This document shows, in pieces, positions 1 to 5,505 of a stretch of DNA of 7,978 nucleotides. The stretch covers positions 1 to 7,978 of the forward strand of contig DDIP01000253.1 of the NCBI GenBank assembly GCA_002338605.1, read 5' to 3'. Origin of the DNA: Proteobacteria bacterium UBA1847. GTDB taxonomy: Bacteria; Pseudomonadota; Gammaproteobacteria; Steroidobacterales; Woeseiaceae. The notes below the pieces were generated by a model that was not told the DNA's origin, did no database searches, and saw only the letters and a program-made list of their open reading frames with translations. A program made the position numbers and the translations under genes. How positions within the stretch are numbered: the first letter of the stretch is position 1; each line of letters opens with the position of its first letter.

Positions 1-1771
1 TCAGGCCGCCGGCCTCCCGAACACGTTTTTCCACGCCGCGCAGATAGCCGTCCAGTACGTCCGGAACGCAGCTTGAGCAGAATGCGGAATCGACGATGAA
101 TGCGGCGAGCGGATGACCGGCCGCTTCAAGGTCGGCAATGGCGCGATCCGCGTCACTTGCGTAGCGCCCGGCGACATCCGGAGCCGGGTCCCGATAAGGA
201 TCGGGGACCGCCAGGCCCTGCAGGAAGTCCGGCAGCTTGACGTCCGGGTGTCCGGGTGAGAACAGGCGTATGGGATCGGTAATGCCGTGGTAGGCATCTT
301 CCATCAGCAGACCGCCACGGCCCCCGGTCTCAAAACGCGCCATCTGCCAGGCAACATCGTTAGCTTCGCTGCCGGAGTTAACAAATATGCAGGCGTCGAG
401 GTGCGGCGCGAGTGTCGCGGTCAGTCGTTCGGCATACTCGAGGACGCTGCTGTACAGGTAGCGGGTGTTGGTGTTGAGTGCGGCAGCCTGTCTTGCAATG
501 GCCTTGACCACGTGCGGATGGCAATGACCGACCTGCGGCACATTGTTGTAAAAATCGAGATAGCGCCTGCCGTCGGTGCCATAAAGGTAGGTGTCGCGCG
601 CGCGTTCGAAATGCAAGGGCTTGTCGTAGAAGTGCTTGGTTTCTTCGCCGAGCACGGCATGCCGGGCGGCAACGAGTAGAGCTTCGTCGTCGTCGCTCAA
701 AGCATTCGCCGTCGACGTCGGGCAAAACGCCGGAAAACGACAGGCGCGCCGCAGCGCTGTCGTAAACCGGTATCTGCCAATAGATTGCAATTCGAGCAGT
801 TCATGGCCGTGCCCGGCAATGGCGTCGACGTCAGCTGGCACACCGGATCCGGTTGCAATCCGCGTCGCAACAATTGCGATGATCATCGCGTGGCGAATCG
901 CGATAAGGTCGAATACCAGGTCTATTTCGGCTTCGTCCAGCGGAACGACCGTATCGTAGGCGGCGACAACGTCGCAGACTGCCGAAAGCATGCCGTCCGA
1001 ATCGGCAATCGCGCCGTTGCTCGCGATCGCAATTTCGATCACCAGGGGCGCAAAAACCATGTCGCCGAAATCGATGATACCGGCGATTCCAGTGCCATCG
1101 TCGTCGACGATCATGTTTCCGTCATGAGCATCGTGGTGAATCACCTGGTGCCGCAGCGTTTCGAGCATCGGAATGACCTGCTCGCTGGCATGAGTCAACA
1201 CGGCATCGACCGCGGTTCGCGTGTCAACATCGGCGATGTGATGTGTGTGTGGGAGCAGGCGTGCGCAGGACTCGATATTCCACGGGTGATCCTGGCAGGC
1301 CGCCGGGTGGAAAAATCCTCGCAGAGCCAGGTCAAGCTCTGCAACGACGTGTCCGAGCTGGCGACGCAAATGGACTGACACTGCCCCATCGAATTCCCCG
1401 ATCGGAATGCCAGGCAAGTATTGCAGCAGATGCACGATGTACTCTGCACCGTCCAGGTCCACACTGAAATAAAGCTCGCCGGTGAGGTTCGCAATCACAC
1501 GCGGCACCGGCAACGCCGGATTCTGATGTTCGATGTGACGCAGTGCCGCAACCTGGAAGTCAATCGACTCAGGCACCTCGTCTGGATTTGAAATCTTGAC
1601 GACGCAGTCCTGGCCGCCTGCAATTGTAATGACGAAATTCTGATCCCGCTCGCTGCGCACCGATCGGTATTCACCGTCGATGCCGTAACGTTCGAGCACC
1701 AGCGCGCGAACTGTTTCAACGTCGAGCCGGGGTTTCCTCACGTACAGAAATCGAATTTCAGTGCTTGTCAA
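1..1771 (-). CDS. Fused APH-type kinase / class-III aminotransferase-fold phospho-lyase (C-terminus beyond the window)
   Basis: One frame is open without a stop from a TTG at 1771-1769 to the window edge, giving 590 visible residues. Residues ~15-300 form an aminoglycoside-phosphotransferase/choline-kinase fold: Lys59 in VVKISNP, the catalytic loop HHDAHDGN (His212, Asp214, Asn219) and the metal-binding IIDFGD (Asp234) are all present. From ~357 a class-III aminotransferase fold begins: YLYGTDGRRYLDF, the PLP-phosphate-binding VNSGSEAND (464-472) and YHGIT (494-498). The PLP lysine would lie in the missing C-terminus, perhaps 170-200 residues. Known relatives in this fold pair are human hydroxylysine kinase with 5-phosphohydroxylysine phospho-lyase, and ethanolamine-phosphate phospho-lyase; bacterial fusions of the two are known, some with an M23 peptidase domain between, which is absent here. 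Inferred activity: phosphorylate an amino-alcohol, then eliminate phosphate and ammonia to yield an aldehyde. The substrate is unknown. The TTG is preferred because TTGA overlaps the stop of the upstream lipase gene and AAGAGAG lies about 7 bases before it; GTG at codon 11 is an alternative. An ordinary transaminase activity is not excluded. Confidence 0.9.
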   Translation of the reverse strand, partial: MTSTEIRFLYVRKPRLDVETVRALVLERYGIDGEYRSVRSERDQNFVITIAGGQDCVVKISNPDEVPESIDFQVAALRHIEHQNPALPVPRVIANLTGELYFSVDLDGAEYIVHLLQYLPGIPIGEFDGAVSVHLRRQLGHVVAELDLALRGFFHPAACQDHPWNIESCARLLPHTHHIADVDTRTAVDAVLTHASEQVIPMLETLRHQVIHHDAHDGNMIVDDDGTGIAGIIDFGDMVFAPLVIEIAIASNGAIADSDGMLSAVCDVVAAYDTVVPLDEAEIDLVFDLIAIRHAMIIAIVATRIATGSGVPADVDAIAGHGHELLELQSIGRYRFTTALRRACRFPAFCPTSTANALSDDDEALLVAARHAVLGEETKHFYDKPLHFERARDTYLYGTDGRRYLDFYNNVPQVGHCHPHVVKAIARQAAALNTNTRYLYSSVLEYAERLTATLAPHLDACIFVNSGSEANDVAWQMARFETGGRGGLLMEDAYHGITDPIRLFSPGHPDVKLPDFLQGLAVPDPYRDPAPDVAGRYASDADRAIADLEAAGHPLAAFIVDSAFCSSCVPDVLDGYLRGVEKRVREAGGL

Positions 1772-2685
1772 AGTCGTTGCTCTCTTGCTGTCAGTCGCTG
1801 GTTGATCCAGGCAATCACGTCGGCCGTAAACTCATCGCGATTGGTTTCGTTGAACATCTCGTGGCGACCGCCCTCGTAGATCTTGACGGCAAGACCGCTG
1901 TGACCTGTCTGAGCGTAATGCATTGCGAGCTGCGTGATGCCCCTGTCTCCGCCAACCGGATCGTCGCTGCCGCCCGTTAGCAATAGCGGCATGTTCGCCG
2001 GAATGCGAAGCAATACGTCATCCGATGCAATGGCGCGGAGTCCGCCGAGCAGATCGAGCCACAACCCGCAGGTGTAAGGCCCGCCGCACAATGGGTCATC
2101 GATATAGCGGTCGACCTCGTGATCGTCACGCGACAACCAGTCCAGAGGAGTTCGAGCCGGCTCGAATCGCTTGTTGAAGTCGCCGAACCCCAGCTTGTCG
2201 AGTAGCGGGCTTTTGCCGCGCAAGCCGATTCGCTTCGACACAAGCAGAGCCAGTAAGCGCCCCGCAAACAATGCCGACCGGTTGGGCCATGTCGACGCCG
2301 ACAGCAGCAGAGCAGAGACACGCATAAAGTGCTGCATCGTGAAGTACTGGGCGATATAAGAGCCCATGCTGTGCCCGAGCAGAACCAGCGGCAGTCCGGG
2401 ATGTCGCTCTCGTACCCACTCATTGACGAGCAAACCGTCGTCGATCAGTTTTTGCCAGCCGTTGGCATCGGCGAAATGTCCGCGGTGTCCGGTGTTGTCA
2501 CCATGACCACGGTGATCGTGTGCGACGACGGCCAGGTTCTCGGCATTTGCCAGGGCGGCAAAACGCGCGTACCGCGCATGATGCTCACCGAGGCCGTGAA
2601 ATATCTGCACAATGCCGCGCGATTCGGCAGCCGGCCAGTGCGTGCCATGAATGATATGCCCGTCAGGCGTCGTAATCTCAAGCAT
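1768..2685 (-). CDS. Alpha/beta hydrolase, monoacylglycerol lipase / lysophospholipase (PldB-like)
   Basis: This is a 305-residue serine hydrolase of the Hydrolase_4 (serine aminopeptidase S33-like) family, whose members cleave monoacylglycerols or lysophospholipids. Visible hallmarks are the oxyanion-side FHGLGEH (29-35), DHRGHG (57-62), the nucleophile elbow GHSMG with Ser106, the acid in GGSDDPVG (Asp242 likely) and the terminal histidine His275 in GGRHEMFNE. A cap region lies at ~135-215. No signal peptide is visible, so it is probably cytoplasmic or membrane-peripheral. The start is chosen at 2685 because MLEITTPDG matches the usual N-terminus of the family; an in-frame ATG at 2706 adds seven residues but overlaps the start codon of the divergent GST gene. 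The stop TGA overlaps the TTG of the downstream kinase/lyase gene, so the two are probably one operon with coupled translation. The lipid substrate cannot be read from sequence; an unrelated esterase role is possible. Confidence 0.93.
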   Translation of the reverse strand: MLEITTPDGHIIHGTHWPAAESRGIVQIFHGLGEHHARYARFAALANAENLAVVAHDHRGHGDNTGHRGHFADANGWQKLIDDGLLVNEWVRERHPGLPLVLLGHSMGSYIAQYFTMQHFMRVSALLLSASTWPNRSALFAGRLLALLVSKRIGLRGKSPLLDKLGFGDFNKRFEPARTPLDWLSRDDHEVDRYIDDPLCGGPYTCGLWLDLLGGLRAIASDDVLLRIPANMPLLLTGGSDDPVGGDRGITQLAMHYAQTGHSGLAVKIYEGGRHEMFNETNRDEFTADVIAWINQRLTAREQRL

Positions 2686-2704
2686 GCTCGTTATACTGCA
2701 AGAC
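2686..2704. promoter_or_regulatory. Candidate bidirectional promoter between lipase and GST genes
   Basis: The 19 bases between the two divergent start codons hold TATACT at 2692-2697 (plus strand -10-like). Read on the minus strand, the same core gives TATAAC (2695-2690). From these hexamers transcription would start at about 2704 on the plus strand and about 2683-2685 on the minus strand, that is, at or within a base or two of each ATG. No good -35 hexamer and no clear Shine-Dalgarno sequence is visible for the plus-strand gene. This is a motif reading only. Confidence 0.4.
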
Positions 2705-3409
2705 ATGATTGATCTTTACTACTGGCCAACGCCAAATGGCCGCAAGATTTCGATCATGCTCGAGGAGTGTGATCTGCCCTATAACACCATCCCGGTGCGG
2801 ATCGGCGAGGGCGACCAGTTCAAACCCGAGTTCCTGGCGATTTCGCCAAACAATCGCATGCCCGCAATCGTCGATACCGACACGGGTATTTCGGTTTTCG
2901 AGGGTGGCGCTATCCTGATGTATCTCGCCGAGAAGTCGGGTCGCCTGATGCCGACCGCAAAAGCAGCGCGCTACGAGGTACTGCAATGGCTGTTCTGGCA
3001 AGCGGCCGGCCTGGGCCCGATGGCGGGCCAGCTCAGCCATTTCGTCAACTATGTCGACGACGAAATGCAGTATGCGCTGGATCGGTACGGAAACGAGTAT
3101 GATCGACTGCTCGCGGTAATGGACGTGCGCTTGCGCGATCGCGAATTTCTGGCCGGCGACTACTCGATTGCTGACATCGCGAGCTTTCCCTGGGTAATGC
3201 CGTACAAGCGACTGGGAAACGATCTTGATCGATTCAATAACCTGCGTCGCTGGTTCGACACGCTGAAGTCGCGACCGGCGGTCCGCAAAGGCGTGGATCT
3301 CGGCAGCGACTGGACGCGAGCCGAACAATCAGACAAAAAGGCAAAGGAACTGATGTTTACACAGACAGCACAGACCGTTTTTGACGCCGCCGATGCGGCA
3401 GGTAAGTAA
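2705..3409 (+). CDS. Glutathione S-transferase, Nu class, YfcG-like disulfide-bond reductase
   Basis: The 234-residue product closely follows the E. coli YfcG/YghU pattern. It opens MIDLYYWPTPNGRK with the Nu-class Thr9-Pro10-Asn11 active-site motif. ISPNNRMPAIVD follows, with the cis-proline at 53, then FEGGAILMYLAEK, then the helical C-terminal domain containing LQWLFWQAAGLGPM (93-106) and the N-capping box SIADIASFPWV (154-164). Family members bind two glutathiones and act as glutathione-dependent disulfide reductases or peroxidases in the cytoplasm. One oddity is that the Ser after the conserved Glu66, which normally contacts the gamma-glutamyl group of glutathione, is Gly67. The C-terminal tail (~200-234) is charged and variable. 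The start at 2705 is chosen by family alignment; in-frame ATGs at 2651 and 2684 would add non-homologous residues that lie inside the divergent lipase gene. The second GST gene follows after 1 base. Confidence 0.94.
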   Translation: MIDLYYWPTPNGRKISIMLEECDLPYNTIPVRIGEGDQFKPEFLAISPNNRMPAIVDTDTGISVFEGGAILMYLAEKSGRLMPTAKAARYEVLQWLFWQAAGLGPMAGQLSHFVNYVDDEMQYALDRYGNEYDRLLAVMDVRLRDREFLAGDYSIADIASFPWVMPYKRLGNDLDRFNNLRRWFDTLKSRPAVRKGVDLGSDWTRAEQSDKKAKELMFTQTAQTVFDAADAAGK

Positions 3410-3410
3410 T

Positions 3411-4040
3411 ATGAAATTCTACGACTGCAAAACCGCACCCAGCCCGCGGCGAGTCCGCATGTTCATCGCCGAGAAAGGCCTCGACATTGAAACCGTGCAG
3501 ATCGACCTGATGAGCGGCGAGCAGTTCAGCGACACCTACAGCGCGATCAACCCGGACCAGGTTGTGCCGGCCCTGCAACTCGACAGCGGCAGCTGCCTGA
3601 CCGAGGCGCTGGCGATTTGCGAGTACCTGGAGGCCGAGCATCCGGATCCGTCCTTATTTGGCAGAAACAGCGTTGAGCGCGGCAAGGCTGTGATGTGGAA
3701 CTGCAAGGCCGAGCAGCAGGGCTTGTGGGCGGTTGCGGAGGCGTTTCGCAACTCGGTACCCGGACTCAAGGACCGCGCTTTGCCGGGGCCGGACCCGTAC
3801 CCACAGATTCCTGAACTCGCCGAACGCGGGCGAGCGCGCTATTTGCAGTTCGCGAGGCGGCTGAATCAACAACTTGCGAGCAACGAATTCCTCGCCGGCG
3901 ACTATTTCTCGATCGCTGACATCACGGCGCTGGTAACCGTGGATTTTGCGAAGCGGCTCAAGCTGCCCGGCCCGGCCGAGGCAAGCAATCTGGACCGCTG
4001 GCACGCGTCAGTGTCGAGTCGTCCCAGTGCTCGTGCCTAG
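3411..4040 (+). CDS. Glutathione S-transferase family protein (second of a tandem pair)
   Basis: The 209-residue product has the two-domain GST architecture. The thioredoxin-like N-domain opens MKFYDCKTAPSPRRVR with a likely catalytic Ser11 (Ser-Pro-Arg motif), has NPDQVVPAL with cis-Pro53, and LTEALAICEYLE as the glutathione gamma-Glu site. The helical C-domain carries FLAGDYFSIADI (160-171), the conserved N-capping box. The residue after Glu65 is Ala66 where Ser is usual. It differs clearly from its upstream neighbour, so this is not a recent duplication. The start at 3411 lies 1 base after the previous stop and has AGG at 3400-3402 as ribosome binding site; an in-frame ATG at 3381 would overlap the first GST and break the family N-terminus. 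The pair is almost certainly co-transcribed. The 3' end overlaps the convergent membrane-protein gene. Substrate unknown. Confidence 0.93.
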   Translation: MKFYDCKTAPSPRRVRMFIAEKGLDIETVQIDLMSGEQFSDTYSAINPDQVVPALQLDSGSCLTEALAICEYLEAEHPDPSLFGRNSVERGKAVMWNCKAEQQGLWAVAEAFRNSVPGLKDRALPGPDPYPQIPELAERGRARYLQFARRLNQQLASNEFLAGDYFSIADITALVTVDFAKRLKLPGPAEASNLDRWHASVSSRPSARA

Positions 4041-4463
4041 CGACGTAAAACCAAGAAACAGCAACAGCGTGATCTTCAGTATCTCGAGCATTGAGTACAA
4101 TGCATGCGCGTAAGACCTGGCGGGCTCGATACCATCGATGATCATCTGCGTTCGATCGGCGAGTTCGGGCCCGAGCCAGGCCGACTGCGCGATCACGATC
4201 AGTGCCAGTGCCGCAGCGACCGACCAGAGCCTTGCCGCTGCGCCGGATGCGCGAATCACGATCAGCAAGATAACCAGCGTGGCGAGCTCGGCATTGTTCA
4301 GCGCCGCAAATACCTCGCGGCCAACGTCCAGCGCGATCGGCCGGGTGATCGTACCGGCCGTGAAGCGTGCCGGCGTCGCGATCATCGTGACGCCGATATT
4401 CATTCCTGCCCAAAGGAAACAAATCCAGGCCGGATTCAGAAGAGCGTTGCGAAATCGATTCAT
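4008..4463 (-). CDS. Small four-helix integral membrane protein, function unknown
   Basis: This 151-residue protein is hydrophobic, with about four membrane segments at ~12-30, 57-71, 79-97 and 121-140. It starts MNRFRNALLNPAW with a basic N-terminus before the first helix. Recognisable short patches are MIATPARF after helix 1, ALDVGREVFAALNNAE before helix 2, a DRTQMIIDG loop, and a last helix starting near ALYSMLEILK. The general pattern (Gly/Pro-rich first helix, 'PARF', then a Gly-Arg-containing loop) recalls small uncharacterised inner-membrane proteins of the TMEM205/DUF4149 kind, but that is only an impression. The start at 4463 is chosen because the frame upstream of it lies inside the divergent ctlX-like gene and translates to low-complexity Ser/Cys/Arg sequence; AGGG 5 bases before the ATG may serve as ribosome binding site. 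Its last 33 bases overlap the end of the second GST on the opposite strand. Confidence 0.8.
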   Translation of the reverse strand: MNRFRNALLNPAWICFLWAGMNIGVTMIATPARFTAGTITRPIALDVGREVFAALNNAELATLVILLIVIRASGAAARLWSVAAALALIVIAQSAWLGPELADRTQMIIDGIEPARSYAHALYSMLEILKITLLLFLGFTSLGTSTGTTRH

Positions 4464-4482
4464 CACGGCCCTATAATGCACG
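4464..4482. promoter_or_regulatory. Candidate bidirectional promoter with a consensus TATAAT between the membrane-protein and ctlX-like genes
   Basis: The 19-base gap contains a perfect TATAAT at 4472-4477, with TTGCGA at 4447-4452 as a possible -35 (19-base spacer). The plus-strand ATG is only 5 bases after the hexamer. An in-frame TAA at 4474-4476 rules out any upstream start, and there is no Shine-Dalgarno sequence, so a plus-strand mRNA from this promoter would be leaderless or nearly so. On the minus strand TATAGG (4475-4470) or CATTAT (4479-4474), the latter with TTGTGA at 4503-4498, could serve the opposite gene. Confidence 0.45.
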
Positions 4483-5418
4483 ATGCCTGAAACGGAATCA
4501 CAACTCGCATCGACCGTTCTGATGATTCGGCCCGCCCGATTCGAGAGCAATCCGATGACGGCAGCCTCAAATCGCTTCCAGGGACGCAACCCCCTTAGCC
4601 CCGAAGAACAGCATGTCATTGCGCTGCAGGAGTTTGACACGCTGGTCGAAGCGCTCCGCGAAGCCGGCATTACCGTCGTTGTCGCGCAAGACACGCCGGA
4701 TCCCCATACGCCGGATTCGATATTCCCGAACAACTGGATCAGTTTTCACGCCGATGGGCGCGTCGTGCTGTATCCGATGGAGGCGGCCAATCGACGTACC
4801 GAGCGGCGACCGGACATCATCGAAATGCTCGATACCGAGATGGGGTTCCAGGTCCGCGACGTGATCGACCTGAGCTTTCATGAGAACAATGGCCACTACC
4901 TCGAAGGCACGGGCAGTATGGTGCTTGATCGTACAAACAGGATTGCGTATGCCTGCCTGTCATCGCGCACGCAATTGGACCCGCTCGGCGACTTCGCACA
5001 GCGCATGGACTACGACGTCGTGGCGTTCGATGCCGTCGATCGAAACGGCGTGCGAATTTACCACACTAATGTGCTGATGAATGTCGGCGAAGCGGTCGCC
5101 GTCATTTGCCTCGAATCGATCGCCGACAAGGCGCAACGAAAGGCCGTGCTGGCGCAGCTCAAAGTGACCGGACACCAGGTCGTTGAGCTGAGTTACGACC
5201 AGCTCGATGCCTTCGCAGGTAATATGCTCGAATTGCGTCGCGAAGACGGAGTGCGCGTCGTCGCGATGTCCAGCCAGGCATGGAATTCGCTGAACGAAGA
5301 TCAGCGTGAAATCCTGCTGGCGAACGGCAAGGTTGTGCACGTACCGATCGATAACATCGAAAGTTCGGCCGGTGGCAGCGTTCGCTGCATGCTCGCTGAA
5401 ATTCACCTGCCGAGATAG
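4483..5418 (+). CDS. ctlX: Citrulline utilization hydrolase / arginine deiminase-related protein (CtlX-like)
   Basis: The 311-residue product belongs to the amidinotransferase/guanidino-modifying (pentein) superfamily, COG4874-type. Family motifs in order are VLMIRPARF (12-20), PDSIFPNNW (77-85, catalytic-type Asp78), HENNGHYLEGTGSMVLD (133-149, Glu141), YHTNVLM with His194, FAGNMLEL (244-251) and GGSVRCMLAEI with the nucleophile Cys302. The Asp/Glu-His-Cys set expected for covalent hydrolysis at a guanidino or ureido carbon is therefore intact. Relatives called CtlX are associated with citrulline use, converting citrulline to ornithine with release of ammonia and CO2; arginine or a methylated arginine as substrate cannot be excluded. 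The protein is cytoplasmic, with no signal peptide. The start is fixed by an in-frame TAA at 4474-4476 and by the next Met (codon 14) already lying inside the first motif. It is divergent from the membrane-protein gene and 87 bases upstream of the SPFH gene. Confidence 0.9.
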   Translation: MPETESQLASTVLMIRPARFESNPMTAASNRFQGRNPLSPEEQHVIALQEFDTLVEALREAGITVVVAQDTPDPHTPDSIFPNNWISFHADGRVVLYPMEAANRRTERRPDIIEMLDTEMGFQVRDVIDLSFHENNGHYLEGTGSMVLDRTNRIAYACLSSRTQLDPLGDFAQRMDYDVVAFDAVDRNGVRIYHTNVLMNVGEAVAVICLESIADKAQRKAVLAQLKVTGHQVVELSYDQLDAFAGNMLELRREDGVRVVAMSSQAWNSLNEDQREILLANGKVVHVPIDNIESSAGGSVRCMLAEIHLPR

Positions 5419-5505
5419 CGGCGGGCTCGCCAAAATCGCTTTATTTTCATCCATTTGCCCATACATCTGGGCCTATAAATTCTTTCCGGTCGCAGGAGAC
5501 CCCTA
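5419..5505 (+). promoter_or_regulatory. Intergenic region: small hairpins, possible -10 and strong RBS for the SPFH gene
   Basis: This is the largest gene-free gap. GGCG at 5420-5423 and CGCC at 5428-5431 could form a 4-bp hairpin followed by A/T-rich sequence (5432-5450), a weak terminator candidate for the ctlX-like gene. GCCCA (5457-5461) and TGGGC (5468-5472) form a perfect 5-bp inverted repeat with a 6-base loop directly before TATAAA (5474-5479), a possible -10 without a convincing -35. AGGAGA at 5494-5499, 6 bases before the ATG at 5506, is a clear ribosome binding site, unlike those of the upstream genes. Separate transcription of the SPFH-peptidase pair is plausible but not proven. 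Confidence 0.4.

Noticed and set aside
785..1378. Plus-strand open frame of 197 codons
   Set aside because: It lies wholly inside the kinase/phospho-lyase gene on the other strand, which has clear catalytic motifs. Its translation shows no recognisable domain.
1..1771. A run of degraded gene fragments on the minus strand
   Set aside because: Short open frames in other phases give this impression, but the frame beginning at 1771 is continuous to the edge with intact kinase and PLP-fold motifs, so it is a real partial gene and not a pseudogene.
2651..2704. 18-residue N-terminal extension of the first GST (ATGs at 2651 and 2684)
   Set aside because: Nu-class GSTs begin at the MIDLY-type sequence; the extension lies within the lipase gene and has no homology-like pattern.
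2678..3328. Minus-strand open frame of 216 codons
   Set aside because: It is antisense to the Nu-class GST, whose motifs and codon pattern are convincing; the antisense protein has no family resemblance.
4000..4060. Bidirectional terminator at the convergent end of GST and membrane-protein genes
   Set aside because: No GC-rich hairpin followed by a T-run was found on either strand; the genes simply overlap.
4464..4733. 90-residue N-terminal extension of the membrane protein up to an ATG at 4733
   Set aside because: It lies antisense to the ctlX-like gene and has a low-complexity Ser/Cys/Arg composition typical of shadow translation; the ATG at 4463 gives a sensible membrane-protein N-terminus.
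4960..5466. Minus-strand open frame of 168 codons
   Set aside because: It is antisense to the ctlX-like gene, which carries the conserved His and Cys motifs in the same stretch.
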